This document shows positions 1 through 13,275 of a stretch of 64,000 nucleotides of DNA, one piece after another (position 1 is the first letter of the stretch; every line of letters begins with the position of its first letter). The notes beneath the pieces are model-generated. The model searched no databases. It was not told the origin of the DNA and saw nothing but the letters and a program-made list of their open reading frames with translations. The stretch comes from Cyprinodon diabolis (lineage: Eukaryota > Chordata > Actinopteri > Cyprinodontiformes > Cyprinodontidae). The DNA lies in contig CM060065.1 in assembly GCA_030533445.1 (NCBI GenBank), positions 48,361,964 to 48,425,963 of the forward strand, in the 5' to 3' direction. The translations under genes were made by a program, and so were the position numbers.

Positions 1-316
1 AAATATCAGATTTTCTCAGGTGCCAAAACAAAATGTAACAGCTCTGTAAAGGCTCACCAGAGAGCATAACATAAAGTTAACATGCCTATAACAGCTGAAT
101 GCAGTGATTTCCATGTTGCTCAGCAAAACGCTTCACAACTTTATTTAGATCCAAAGCCTTTGTGCGTTTTGATTTGAGTACAATCAAACTTGATCGTCTC
201 TTTTCTGTCATAGTTGACTGCAAATATGTCTTTATGAGCCTGAAACGTCAGGCCTAACTAACATCATAGATAGAGAAATAACGTTCTGCAACCTGATCTT
301 TATCATCTCAAAATCA

Positions 317-1397
317 ATTCAATTCAATTCAGTTTATTTATATAGCGCCAAATTCACAACACATGTCATCTCAAGGCACTTTACAGTTCAACCAGATCAT
401 ACAGTCAAATTGATACAAAGTTTTCTATCTAAGGAAAACCAGTTGATTGCATCGACTCATTGACTCAAATACAATCCCTCACACTAAGCATGCTTGTAGC
501 GACAGTGGAGAGGAAAAACTCCCTTTTAACATGAAGAAACCTCCAGCAGAACCAGGCTCAGTGTGAGCGGCCATCTGCTGAGGCCGACTGGGGTTCAAGG
601 AGACAGAAGCAGAGATACAAAAAGCAGCTGTAAAAGGCGGCCCCATCCAGGAAACACACAGCCAGGCAGACGAGCTCCAAGGCAGCTCCCATGCCAGAGG
701 ATGAAGAGAGCACATCCACCCAGCCACGGCCAGAGAAAAAGGACCACACTGGAAAACAGGCCGATCTCCAACATCTACAAACAAGGGTGTTGATGGAAGC
801 AGCACAGCTGGTGTTTCTTTCCTGGATGACGTCACAGCCAAACAGGAACAGACGAGGCAAAGCTACTCTGAGGAAAAGCAGAGAGAGCAGAACGTTAGAG
901 ATTGAACAAACAGATTCTGCAGAATAGGAGAACAGAGAGAGAATGAAGCAGAATGATGAAATGTGGGTCCCTATGTCCTCCAGCAGTCTAAGCCTATAGC
1001 AGCATAACTTTAAAGACAGCTCAGGATAACCTGAGCCACCCTAACTATAAGCTTTATCAAAAAGGAAAGTTTTAAGCCTAGCCTTAAAGTAGACAGAGTG
1101 TCTGCCTCACGGACTAAAACTGGTAGTTGGTTCCACAGGAGAGGAGCCTGATAACTAAAAGATCTGCCTCCCATTCTACTTTTAGAAATTCTAGGAACCA
1201 CTAGTAAACCTGCAGATTGAGAGCGAAGTGCTCTGTTAGGAACATAAGGAACAATCAGATCCCTGATATCAGATGGAGCTTGGCCATTTAAGGCTTTATA
1301 TGTGAGAAGGAGGATTTTAAATTCTATTCTTGATTTAACAGGAAGCCAATGAAGAGAAGCCAGGATAGGAGAGATATGATCTCTCTTTTTCATTTTC
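317..1397 (-). mobile_element. 5'-truncated L2-type LINE, nested in the hAT copy
   Basis: Read on the minus strand, this encodes the C-terminal end of an L2/CR1-group reverse transcriptase polyprotein. Pieces such as HISPILASLHWLPVKSRIEF, LTYKALNGQAP and [20 protein letters not shown] are visible between about 1040 and 1395. The 3' end has the family's TTGAATTGAATTGA tail, seen reversed at ~315-330. The insertion splits the surrounding hAT copy, and AATCA is present at both junctions (312-316 and 1398-1402), a plausible short target duplication. The upstream RT and endonuclease parts are missing, so the copy is dead. The same family recurs at 2393, 4035, 8847, 10274, 23905, 24668 and 51724. 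Confidence 0.8.
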
Positions 1398-1399
1398 AA
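1010..1399 (-). pseudogene. LINE reverse transcriptase C-terminal remnant
   Basis: An open frame of 129 codons carries the L2-type RT thumb and C-terminal motifs ([43 protein letters not shown]). The first residues come from the insertion junction rather than the LINE, so the ATG is fortuitous. The RT palm with its catalytic aspartates is absent. This is a transposon relic, not a host gene. Confidence 0.75.
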
Positions 1400-1750
1400 T
1401 CAGCATTGCAGCTATGCTAGCAACATTGAGCTTTCATTATGATTACATTTCTCGATAGATAGTTAATCAATTTTTACCTGTTTCATCCCGTGTCTCCTCT
1501 CCCCATGACCCCTGGCTCCCTCGCTTTGCCCCATTCGGTTTTCAAAACAATCAGTCTCAATCGCTCTCGCGCCACTCGTGCTGCATTCACTGGAGTCCGA
1601 CATTGGAAATTAGCGGTCGTAATTCTCAAATGATCCATAATTCATAAGCCTCGCCACCCCTACCGCCAACTGGGGTGGCAGCAGGGGTGGCAAGGCTGTC
1701 ATTTAGGGTGGCATTTGCCACCCTATGCCACCCCAGTAGATCCGCCTATG

Positions 1751-2392
1751 CCTGTCAGACTCAGAGATCCAACCGTTAAGCCATTCCTGAGCTCAGGAGG
1801 AAAGTCCTCAGACTCGGTCCGGCTCTCTGTTTGATTATTGAATCTCTTTCAGCCTGGTTAATGACAGCTCTGCCTCTGCTGCTCATTAACCAGGCTGTGT
1901 TACACCAACTTGATTTTCTTTTCTTCTTTTAAGCTTCATTTTGAGTTTCCCTACCTTTTTAAGTTTATGCCATTTTTTACCCTTCAACACCAATGATTTA
2001 TTTACATAACATTTGTTTAGCTGTTTCAGATTATGGTTTTGCTTTTTTTAATGTTTCTGCTCATTTACTACATCTACAGCATTGTCTGCAGTTTAGTTAG
2101 GCAATTTATTCTTACTGCATTCAAATCACATTTTAACAGGAAATGCAAATTCTTCTAGTTTCGCTTTTTAATGTGACAAACAAGTGGAAGGAACCCCTAA
2201 ATATACCAGCAGTAGAAAAAAACCCAACCTCTTCAGATTATCACAGCTGCAATGACGGAGTTAAAGAAGCAGAGCATGGGGTCAGAATAATCTCTGCACA
2301 TTTAGAAAGAAGACAAAAGGACAAATTTATTTACTTTTAAACTTCTCATGAGAGGGATACCTGAGAACTTTAGACTTAAATTTCATTTAATT
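1751..2392. other. Unassigned AT-rich spacer
   Basis: Between the hAT copy and the next LINE piece I see no convincing gene. AGCCTGGTTAATGA (1853-1866) and TCATTAACCAGGCT (1884-1897) form an inverted repeat. A 65-codon open frame at 2143-2340 has no recognisable motif. Confidence 0.4.
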
Positions 2393-2889
2393 CAGTTTAT
2401 TTCTATGGCAGTAATCCAACATGTTGTCTTAATGCAATTTACAGAGATAATTCAATCAGAGCCTTTAGTGAGATTGGTTGGAAAGATTTCTATCTAAGGA
2501 AAACCAGCTGATTGCATCAAATCATTGTTTTCTTAGCTTGTGTCGACTAAAAGGTTTGCTTTCACGCGTCACTGACTCTTAAGCAATAATTCAAACCAAG
2601 CATGGATGAAACAACAGTGGAAAGGAAAAACTCACTTTTAACAAGAAGAAACCTCCAGTAGAACCAGGCTCAGTGTGAGCTACTTTCTGCTGAGGCCGAC
2701 TGGCTCCATGAGTAGCTCCTCTAGCAAAGACAGAGTTAAACAGATGAGCCCCAAACTGTTTTTTATGTCAAAAATGATGAAACAGAGCACCTACATTTAG
2801 TCATGGTAAAAGCTGAACCCATTGCTTAGAGAAACAGGACTAAGCACTGAAAAGGCCCAACTCTATTATCTATAATTGACAGCACGAAC
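2393..2889 (-). mobile_element. L2-type LINE, 3' portion
   Basis: Minus-strand sequence shares with the other copies the terminal TTCAGTTTATTTCTATGG block, the GGAAAGGAAAAACTCACTTT block and the AGAACCAGGCTCAGTGTGAG block. Similarity fades after about 2720. It is probably one end of a longer LINE that continues at 4035-5070 and 8847-9003, split by the hAT elements between. Confidence 0.65.
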
Positions 2890-4034
2890 CAGGCTCGGAC
2901 TGGTAACGATTTTCGGCCCTGGCATTTTACCATCAACACCGGCCCACTTATGCCCCCCCCCCCAAAAAAAAAAAATAGAAGCACAGTCAAACATGTGTGT
3001 GCTGCCTCTTTGGTTGAAAACCGCACTAGGGGGCCCCCTGCTGAATAATTTACTGTATTATTTGGTGACGTTAAAGGAAGGTGTAGATCCAAGATGGTGT
3101 AATGCAGCACCAAGCAGTTTGGGAAATGAGCTGGTTGCTCTCTTTTATTTTGAAAACAAATGTTTTTTGGCACATGTAAATGGTGTGAATAATTGTATAC
3201 TAGAGTTATTTATGGAAAATGCTTTATTTAACTTGCAGTAAGAGTGATTTACTTTGTAATTTTTGTATGTTACATTTTACGATTGTTAAAGTGATGGCAG
3301 TGGTCAGAGGCCACTCTTCAATAAACAAGTGAAAAGAGAAAGAAGTTTGGTTATTGGAGCATCGTTGTCTGGCTGTCTAGCCTGCTGAAAAATTCGGAAA
3401 ACTCAGGGCGAGGACAGCACAATGTGTGTCTCAAATGAGAAACACAATACGCATACACATTGTGGATTAACCGATCTATCTTCCAGCATCACACGACAAC
3501 CATCACCAAAAGTATAATGCGGTTTTACTGGCTTTGGTTATTAACACGGACACAACAGTGATTGCTGCTCCGTAACGTCCAGACTTGCACGAAGCCAGCC
3601 AACAATGGGGAAACGTTAGCCTTTTAATGCAAAACCCCATCCTGCACGGCAACATATTTTTGCAAAATATTCGAACATAAATTCACCAAATATGACAGGA
3701 ACATCGTAGTTTGGTTTACAGAGAGCAAATTTAGTTTTATTATAATTTAGTTTGTTGCAAGGATTATACAGTTTGAAGAAATAGAAAATTACTGCATATG
3801 CCAACTCTCACAAGGATGTGCATGACAAGGAAGGGCTATAAATACTGCATGCATCATTTAGGTACTTAACATTGTATTACTTGAGCTCCTTGAGTTATTT
3901 TCTGCCATACATAGGTGCTTCGGCCAGAGAGTAAGTGTTGGGGCCCGGTATGATTTAAGGAGGGCCGTGCCTTGCAAATCAGGACCTGCCCACCGGTGCA
4001 AATGCCCGATATCAAGATTACCAGTCCCAGCCTG
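2890..4034. mobile_element. Non-autonomous hAT-type element, family C
   Basis: The ends are inverted: the left begins CAGGCTCGGACTGGTAA, the right read in reverse begins CAGGCTGGGACTGGTAA (one mismatch in 17). Flanking 8-mers GCACGAAC (2882-2889) and GCAGGAGC (4035-4042) match at six of eight positions, fitting an aged 8-bp target duplication typical of hAT elements. No transposase motif is present in any open frame; several open frames of ~120 codons look spurious. It sits inside the L2 LINE. Confidence 0.7.
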
Positions 4035-4259
4035 GCAGGAGCGCAGCTATTTCCCTCCAGGATGGAATCACAGCCAAACAGGAACAGACCAGATGAAGCT
4101 ACTATGATGAGAAAAAGCAGAGAGAGCAGAACGTTAGATCGAACTAGCAAATTCTGCAGAGTGGGAGAATAGAGATAGAATGAAGCAGAATGATGAAAAG
4201 TGGTCCCTTTATCCTCCAGCATTCTAAGCCTATAGTAGCATAACTATAGAGATAGCATT

Positions 4260-4556
4260 TTAGATCAGCTGAAGGCTTTTAACTACAGTGTGTGGACTTC
4301 CTGATAGTAAAGAATTACAATAGTCCAGCCTTGAAGTAACAAATGCATGGACTCGTTTCTCAGCATCATCCCTGGACAGGAGATTTCTAATTTTTGCAAT
4401 ATTCTGCAGATGAAACAAGGAAATTCTAGAAACTTCTTTGATGTGGGATTTAAATGAAAGTTCCTGATCAAAAATAACACCAATATGTTTTACTTTATTA
4501 TCTGAGATCAGTTTAATCCCATCTAAATAAAGTGACTGACAGCATATATTTTTCAA
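4260..4556 (-). pseudogene. L2 LINE RT fragment
   Basis: A 98-codon open frame carries the L2-clade motif string ending VTSRLDYCNSLLSG, which lies downstream of the catalytic palm in this family. The catalytic FADD-type box is not in this piece. The frame is cut short on both sides by mutations and by the neighbouring duplication. Confidence 0.75.
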
Positions 4557-4799
4557 AGACTCTGGTCCAAAGACTATAACTTCTGTTTTGTCTGCATTTT
4601 TATGTCTTCAGACATGCCTGTAATCTATGGAATAGACTAGCTTCTTCTGGCTTTATAGACAGATATAGCTGAGTATCATCAGTATAAAAGTGGAAATGAA
4701 TCTCATGCTGTCTAATAACTATACCGCTTGGGAGCATATATATAATAAAGAGAATTGGTCCCAGCACTGATCCCTGTGGTACTCCACAGGTAGTGAACA

Positions 4800-4853
4800 G
4801 GAACTTTCAAACCTGTGGAGTAACCTGTGGTACTCCACAGGTTTGAAAGTTCC
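4800..4853. repeat. Perfect 23-bp inverted repeat at a duplication junction
   Basis: GGAACTTTCAAACCTGTGGA plus GTA (4800-4822) is mirrored exactly at 4831-4853 across an 8-base loop. It sits where the LINE segment restarts, so it is probably a by-product of template switching during the duplication. Confidence 0.85.
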
Positions 4854-5183
4854 TGATCAAAAATAACACCAATATGTTTCACTTTATTATCTGAGATCAG
4901 TTTAATCCCATCTAAATAAAGTGACTGACAGCATATTTTTCAAAGACTCTGGTCCAAAGAACTTCTGTTTTGTCTGCATTTAAGAGCTGAAAGTTAAGAG
5001 TCATTCAGGTTTTTATGTCTTCAAGACATGCCTGTAATCTATGTAATGGGTTAGCTTCATCTGGATTTATTAGGGGTGGAACGGTTCACAAAATTCACGG
5101 TTCGGTTCACGCTTTCGTGGTCACGGTTTTCGGTTCGATATATGTTGATTGTTAGCCTGACATGTTGGTCGTGTTGCTGTTAG

Positions 5184-7183
5184 CATAGGCGGATCTACTG
5201 GGGTGGCATAGGGTGGCAAATGCCACCCTAAATGACAGCCTTGCCACCCCTGCTGCCACCCCAGTTGGCGGTAGGGGTGGCGAGGCTTATAAATTATGGA
5301 TCATTTGAGAATTACGACCGCTAATTTCCAATGTCGGGCTGCAGTGAATGCAGCACGAGATGACGCGAGAGCGACTGAGACTGATTGTTTTGAAACCCGA
5401 ATGGGGCAAAGCGAGGGAGCCAGGGGTCATGGAGAGAGGAGAAACGGGATGAAACAGGTAAAAACTGATTAACTATCTATGGAGAAATGAAATCATAATG
5501 AAAGCACAATGTTGCTAGCATAGCTGCAATGCTGATTTTGAGATGATAAAAATCAGGTTGCAGAACGTTATTTCTCTATCTATGATGTTAGTTAGGCCTG
5601 ACGTCTCAGGCTCATAAAGACATATTTGAGGTAAACTATGACAGAAAAGAGACGATCAAGTTTGGTTGTACTCAAATCAAAACGCACAAAGGCATTGGAT
5701 CTAAATAAAGTTGTGAAGCATTTTGCTGAGCAACATGGAAATCACTGCATTCAGCTGTTATAGGCATGTTAACTTTATGTTATGCTCTCTGGTGAGCCTT
5801 TACAGAGCTGTTACATTTTGTTTTGGCACCTGAGAAAATCTGATATTTCCTTTAATAAAACCAAAAGTGTTAAAAGTTAAAAATGTGATACTGGTGTGAA
5901 TCCTGCTTAATATGAAGCAGTGTTGTTGTTTCTTTTTTGTATATATAGTATGAAACTATCCAGACAGGACCTGTATGAACCTACTCACAAGCAAAATGTA
6001 TTTTTATGTTGCTTCTTTTCAGATTTGTGGAGATTTTGATGTAACATACAGAACCCGCCTTTTTGTTGATTTGTTGATACAGCAGTATGGAGGACCAACT
6101 CTGCCATATTTAAAAATAAATACAGAAATAAATAAATGCTTAATAAATAAATAAGCATACAATTAATTGCCACCAAAATACAAACAACAAATAAATGTAA
6201 GTAGAAATTAAATTATACAGCCAGTCATAAAGGTATATAACTCTTTTAATTGGCTTCTTTATTTGTTTGCCTTTTTAATATTTACCTTATTTATTTTTTT
6301 GTCATTTATTATCTTCAACTTCATTTTTTAATTACTTATATTTTTAAGTATTTATTTATGTGCATGTTATCATATTTTTGTCTGTTTTATTCTTCCTTTG
6401 TATTTTTTTACCCTAGTTATTTCTTCGCCGCTATTTCTTTCTGCCTGCCCTTTTAACATTTCTGCCTGCCATTATAATTTAATTTCTAATTACATTTATT
6501 TGTTGATTGTATTTTTGGTGGCAATTAATTGTATGCTTATTTATTTATTGAGCATTTATTTATTTCTGTATTTATTTTTAAATATGGCAGAGTTGGTCCT
6601 CCATATTCAGCTCTATCTACAGCATATTTACATGCATGAAATGTCCCTTTCATGTTGCCTTAACTGCTGTATGTCAAGTTACTGAGGAACAAATGGGGTA
6701 AATGTGTGTTCAGAGTAAACATTACATAGATGTCCAGTACCTTGTTCGGGTGCCTTGACCCATTTATTTCTACTGTGTAGTTCTGCTCACTTTAGTACAG
6801 CTCAGTCCATAGATCTCTGATGGGAAACTTTTTCTTTCTATAGTTTCTTCTTGTGCAAAAGCTGCAAAGCTGCCTCTCTGACAGTCAATCTCACACATCT
6901 GCGACTCAGCGCCTGTGTCTTACCTTAATACCTTTCCTGTCATAAGGCCCCTCTAGAAGTAGTGTTATCATTCTTCTATCTCCTATTAAGTGAGATCACA
7001 TTGTACGATGTATTATTAATATGAACTGTTTCACATGAAACACTAATACTGTACATACTATTCTCACGAAACTGTGATAACTGTGATTAAATTCAGTGTA
7101 AACAAATGCCATATGTTGCCACCCCTAAAAAATTCCTGCCCCCCTCTTGCCACCCCATAAATATTTTTCTAGATCCACCCCTG
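5184..7183 (+). mobile_element. Non-autonomous hAT-type element, family B, copy 1 (complete)
   Basis: Both ends are visible: CATAGGCGGATCTA on the left and, reversed, CAGGGGTGGATCTA on the right. GCTGTTAG flanks it on both sides (5176-5183 and 7184-7191), a perfect 8-bp target duplication. The subterminal sequence is rich in GGGGTGGCA-type repeats. No transposase frame was found. A smaller TA-flanked MITE is nested at 6088-6603. A second, inverted copy starts the window (1-1750). Confidence 0.85.
6088..6603. mobile_element. MITE with long inverted repeats and TA target duplication
   Basis: TGGAGGACCAACTCTGCCAT begins the left arm and is mirrored at the right end, with arms matching for roughly 85-90 bases. 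TA flanks both ends (6086-6087, 6604-6605), suggesting mobilisation by a Tc1/mariner-type transposase. The centre is AT-rich and non-coding; the mirror-image frames on opposite strands are a product of the inverted repeat. Confidence 0.75.
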
Positions 7184-7299
7184 GCTGTTAGCATAAACAA
7201 AACGTGTTGCACAATGCTTGCGCACTTTTATCCACAACTTTCTTTCCGCCGTCATCGTAGGTCACTCTAAATGCAAAGCGGTCCCATACAGCAGACCTA

Positions 7300-8547
7300 C
7301 ACTATATTGCCAAAAGTATTTGCTCACCTGCCTTGACTCACATATGAGCTTAAGTGACATCCCGTTCCTAATCCATAGGGTTCAATATGACGTCGGTCCA
7401 CCCTTTGCAGCTAGAACAGCTTCAACTCTTCTGGGAAGGCTGTCCACAAGGTTTAGGAGTGTGTTTATGGGAATTTTTGACCATTCTTCCAGAAGCGCAT
7501 TTGTGAGGTCGCACACTGATGTTGGACGAGAAGGCCTGGCTCTCAGTCTCCGCTCTAATTCATCCCAAAGGTGTTCTATCGGGTTGAGGTCAGGACTCTG
7601 TGCAGGCCAGTCAAGTTCATCCACACCAGACTCTGTCATCCATGTCTTTATGGACCTTGCTTTGTGCACTGGTGCACAGTCATGTTGGAAGAGGAAGGGG
7701 CCAGCTCCAAACTGTTCCCACAAAGTTGGGAGCATGGAATTGTCCAAAATGTCTTGGTATGCTGAAGCATTCAGAGTTCCTTTCACTGGAACTAAGGGGC
7801 CAAGCCCAGCTCCTGAAAAACAACCCCACACCATAATCCCCCCTCCACCAAACTTTACACTTGGCACAATGCAGTCAGACAAGTACCGTTCTCCTGGCAA
7901 CCGCCAAACCCAGACCCGTCCATCAGATTGCCAGATGGAGAAGCGCGATTCGTCACTCCAGAGAACGCGTCTCCACTGCTCTAGAGTCCAGTGGCGGCGT
8001 GCTTTACACCACCGCATCCGACGCTTTGCATTGCACTTGGTTATGTATGGCTTGGATGCAGCTGCTCGACCATGGAAACCCATTCCATGAAGCTCTCTGC
8101 GCACTGTTCTTGAGCTAATCTGAAGGCCACATGAAGTTTGGAGGTCTGTAGTGATTGACTCTGCAGAAAGTTGGCGACCTCTTCGCACTATGCGCTTCAG
8201 CATCCGCTGACCCCGCTCCGTCAGTTTACGTGGCCTACCACTTCGTGGCTGAGTTGCTGTCGTTCCCAAACACTTCCATTTTCTTATAATACAGCTGACA
8301 GTTGACTGTGGAATATTTAGGAGCGAGGAAATTTCACGACTGGATTTGTTGCACAGGTGGCATCCTATCACAGTTCCACGCTGGAATTCACTGAGCTCCT
8401 GAGAGCGACCCATTCTTTCACAAATGTTTGTAAAAACAGTCTGCATGCCTAGGTGCTTGAATTTATACACCTGTGGCCATGGAAGTGATTGGAACACCTG
8501 ATTCCAATAATTTGGATGGGTGAGCAAATACTTTTGGCAATATAGTG
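7300..8547 (-). mobile_element. Tc1-type transposon, copy A (1248 bp, complete)
   Basis: Inverted termini CACTATATTGCCAAAAGTAT lie at both ends, with TA target duplications at 7298-7299 and 8548-8549. One transposase gene (7382-8413, minus) fills most of it. It is the same length as copy B at 26814-28061, which lies in the opposite orientation 18 kb away, and the encoded proteins appear identical. It is inserted in the family A hAT. Confidence 0.95.
7382..8413 (-). CDS. Tc1-type transposase (intact, 343 aa)
   Basis: DDE transposase that would cut and paste its own element at TA dinucleotides, acting in the nucleus as a complex on the inverted ends. I chose the ATG giving [10 protein letters not shown] because the resulting 343 residues match the usual Tc1 length; the frame upstream is open but is terminal repeat and foreign sequence. 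An N-terminal helix-turn-helix region (about residues 25-48, [16 protein letters not shown]) is followed by a GRPRK linker motif (59-63) and a second DNA-binding part. Catalytic residues are D154 (WSDESRF), D245 (HDCAPVH) and E280 (SPDLNPIE), with DD34E spacing. No stop or frameshift is present, so the protein could be functional. Copy B encodes an apparently identical protein. Confidence 0.93.
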   Translation of the reverse strand: MGRSQELSEFQRGTVIGCHLCNKSSREISSLLNIPQSTVSCIIRKWKCLGTTATQPRSGRPRKLTERGQRMLKRIVRRGRQLSAESITTDLQTSCGLQISSRTVRRELHGMGFHGRAAASKPYITKCNAKRRMRWCKARRHWTLEQWRRVLWSDESRFSIWQSDGRVWVWRLPGERYLSDCIVPSVKFGGGGIMVWGCFSGAGLGPLVPVKGTLNASAYQDILDNSMLPTLWEQFGAGPFLFQHDCAPVHKARSIKTWMTESGVDELDWPAQSPDLNPIEHLWDELERRLRARPSRPTSVCDLTNALLEEWSKIPINTLLNLVDSLPRRVEAVLAAKGGPTSY

Positions 8548-8846
8548 TATAAAGTGCTGCTGGCGCGTCTTCCAACTCCTGTTCTTTCCCACTCGCCATA
8601 CCCACACAATTCTCCACAACAACTGATTTTTTTTTCTGCTTCACCCGGCTACGCTTCTTCTTCTTCTTGTTTACTACTGGTGGTTGGCTTTGGTCGCAGT
8701 ACCGCCACCTTCTGCTCTGGAGTGTAAACGCTTCGCCTATGAGAAAAAGGAGCAGCGCATGAACCGAACGCAACACACGCGAACCGAGACAGTCGAACCA
8801 AACGGTTCGGACGGTTTTCATAAACCGTTCCATCCCTAGGATTTAT

Positions 8847-9003
8847 AGACAGATATAGCTGAGTATCATCACAGTGGAAATTAATCCCATGCTGTCTAAT
8901 AACTACCGATTGCGAGCATATATATAGTAAAGAGAATTGGTCATAGCACTGATCCCTGTGGTACTCCACAGATAATCCTGGAGCATGAGGAAGATTTATC
9001 ATT
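8847..9003 (-). mobile_element. L2 LINE, RT palm remnant (continuation after the hAT)
   Basis: Minus-strand frame carries the RT region around the catalytic box (QHGINFHCDDTQLYLS; the active-site tyrosine and alanine have been lost) and the block before it (LSVEYHRDQCYDQFSLLYI). It matches 4650-4790, the other part of this duplicated LINE. It ends near 9003. Confidence 0.65.
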
Positions 9004-11465
<2,462 letters not shown>

Positions 11466-12084
11466 GAACCCAGGTCCAGACTCAGGATACACAAACTCAC
11501 AACCCAACTTCTCACTCCATCAGAGGTGTTTATTTTCCTTATCTCGAAGCAGACGGGAGGCGCCGGCGGCCGGACATCGATGCTCTCAGGGACGTCGTCA
11601 CACCAGACAGAAAGGTCTGGTCTGAGCATGCTTCAAACTCCAGCTGATGGTTCCTGGTTCCAGCTGAGGGTTCTAACACAGTCTTGAAACTGGAATTTGA
11701 TTAATGTAGGGGAAAAACAAAGTTAGGGTCTGGAAAATATATTTATTTAGACAATTTTAGTCCTATTTTATCCTACTGTTTAACCGTATCCTGCTGTCTG
11801 TCCTGATTCCTCCTCCTTCCTTCCCTTTCGTCCTTCCTTCCTCCTAATCTTTTACCTTTTCCTTCCTCATGTCCCTCCTCCTCTCCACTAAAACTTTATT
11901 GTTATCTCTTATATACAGTGTATACAAAACAAAATTTCTATGCATACAGTTTTTAAAAGTGAAAAAGTAGCTTACAGCATTGAAATTAACATTTGCATTT
12001 ATAAAGTTTACTAATGATCATAAGAATAGGCTGCAAATGCAGTAGAAACATTGAGTTGAGTTCTATTTAAAGGGATTTGAACCT
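11466..12084. other. DAPK2 3' untranslated region and flank
   Basis: Non-coding sequence after the stop codon. A pyrimidine-rich CCTTCC tract lies at 11808-11885. No polyadenylation site can be assigned with confidence. Confidence 0.4.
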
Positions 12085-13275
12085 TTCATGTTGGGGGTGT
12101 GAGCGGTCATTGATGTTACAGTCTCGGGCGCTGGGATTAAAGGTCTTTTATTGAGGGAAGAGGAGCCCTATGATACTTTCTGCTCTTCTCGCTACTCTTC
12201 TCACTTTCTTCCAGTCTGAGACGCTGCAGCCTCCACACCGCACCATGAGACAGCTGGTCAGAACGCTCTCTATGTAATGATCTCAGAATGTTGGACCCAG
12301 AACTCAAGGCGAGGCAGATAGGGAAAGTTCAAATTTTCAGTAACAGGTGCGCGGGGCTGCTCGTCTGCTGCGAAGCGGATCTCTGCAGAGATGGGAGAAT
12401 ACAGGTCAGTGACTGGATGTGGAGCTGAATACGACTTGGAGCAAAGTCACTGACCTGATTCAAAGTTCAGTCCGTTCCGGGAGAACACAGCAGAATCCAG
12501 GAGGGAGGTTTGACGCCCCCAGAGTTCCTAGAGAGCGAGCGGAGCGGGCGCCAGCCGACGCCGAGCAGCAACAGAGTCCAGAAGGGAAATCCAAGGCCGA
12601 AGTCAGCAGACAGTTCCAGGTTCAGAAGCCGGTAGAATCCAGGACCAGATACGACAAACAGAGCAGACAGGGGCAAGGCAAAACTCGAGATCCTCGGGGC
12701 AGAAACTGGTCAAAATCAGGAAAACAGACAGACTAAAGAAAGCTAGGAAACGTCTCACCAAAACACAAATAACCTGGCGCTGATGGGAGGCAAACACACA
12801 ACTTAAATAGTAGAGGAACCAGGTGTAAATGATCGGCGATAATCAGCCGCAAAACCAATTAGACAGGGGAGCAAGGAGCAAAGGAAAAAACCAAAACATC
12901 ATCATGACACTCTATGATGCTTATAAAAGGTTGTGAGGATGGGTGGGCACAGATCACCTCTCTTCATTCTCTGCATGATGTACAAATGCTTTTGTGCCCT
13001 TTTGATGAGTGAGGTGGTGTTTACAGTCGTCTAGGTGAGGGTGTCTGTGATGTGCACCCCCCCCAGCAGAATTTGGTGCTGCTGACAACCTCTACAGCTG
13101 AGCTGTTGATGAGCAGTGGAGCGTGGCTGATTCTTCACTATGTGATTGCTGGTGAATCTGGGGACGCAGTCATGTTTCATCAGGGTGAACAGCAGGGGGC
13201 TCAGGACACAGCCCTAAGGGGAGCCTCAGGGTGATGACATCAGAGGTTTTCTGTCCCAACCAGACTGATTGGTCT
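12085..13275 (-). mobile_element. Decayed non-LTR retrotransposon (RT remnant), interrupted
   Basis: Minus-strand translation near 13070-13235 gives the RT box GCVLSPLLFTLMKHDCVPRF followed by TSNHIV, with a stop just before GCVLSP; the catalytic FADD box that should follow has been lost. This string is typical of Rex/CR1-like fish LINEs. The segments 12085-12274 and 12910-13275 flank an inserted element, and the sequence continues across it. Confidence 0.6.
12275..12909. mobile_element. Inserted dispersed repeat, class uncertain
   Basis: CTCTATG occurs at 12268-12274 and 12910-12916, so the 635 bases between look like an insertion with a 7-bp target duplication in the LINE remnant. The ends (TAATGATCTCAG... 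and ...CATCATGACA) are partly inverted. The interior is GC-rich and has a 105-codon frame (12419-12736) with low-complexity basic content and no known motif; it is probably not a gene. Confidence 0.5.

Larger units (their letters stand above)
1..1750 (-). mobile_element. Non-autonomous hAT-type element, copy 2 of family B (interrupted, runs off the window start)
   Basis: Bases 1-316 and 1398-1750 are the reverse complement of the element at 5184-7183, matching its first ~670 bases. The terminal CATAGGCGGATCTA lies reversed at 1737-1750 and marks the element's left end. The other end lies outside the window, so target duplication cannot be checked here. No transposase is visible, so it is probably mobilised in trans. 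It is interrupted by the LINE at 317-1397. Confidence 0.75.
4035..5070 (-). mobile_element. L2-type LINE, reverse transcriptase region (internal duplication)
   Basis: Minus-strand continuation of the LINE cut by the hAT at 2890-4034. It encodes the part between RT palm and C-terminus (VKHIGVIFDQELSFKSHIKE and LDYCNSLLSG at 4260-4556). A block from ~4453 recurs at ~4842-5062 with few changes, so about 390 bases are duplicated in tandem. The junction holds a perfect 23-bp inverted repeat (arms 4800-4822 and 4831-4853). The 3' part continues at 8847, beyond the hAT at 5071-8838. Confidence 0.75.
5071..8838. mobile_element. hAT-type element, family A, carrying two nested transposons
   Basis: Left end TAGGGGTGGAACGG and right end (reversed) TAGGGATGGAACGG are 14-bp inverted termini with one mismatch. 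A perfect 8-bp target duplication GGATTTAT lies at 5063-5070 and 8839-8846, diagnostic for the hAT superfamily. The element's own sequence is only about 500 bases (5071-5183, 7184-7299, 8548-8838) and has no transposase, so it was non-autonomous. The rest is the family B hAT (5184-7183) and a Tc1 (7300-8547). It interrupts the L2 LINE, which resumes at 8847. Confidence 0.85.

Noticed and set aside
3866..4222. 118-codon minus-strand frame near the hAT C right end
   Set aside because: It spans the junction between the hAT end and LINE 3' sequence and has no domain.
7218..8090. 290-codon plus-strand frame over the Tc1 copy A
   Set aside because: It is a shadow of the intact transposase on the opposite strand; the same shadow appears antisense to copy B.
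7382..8833. 483-codon extended version of the copy A transposase
   Set aside because: The extra N-terminal part reads through the Tc1 terminal repeat into hAT sequence; the family length and copy B support the start at 8413.
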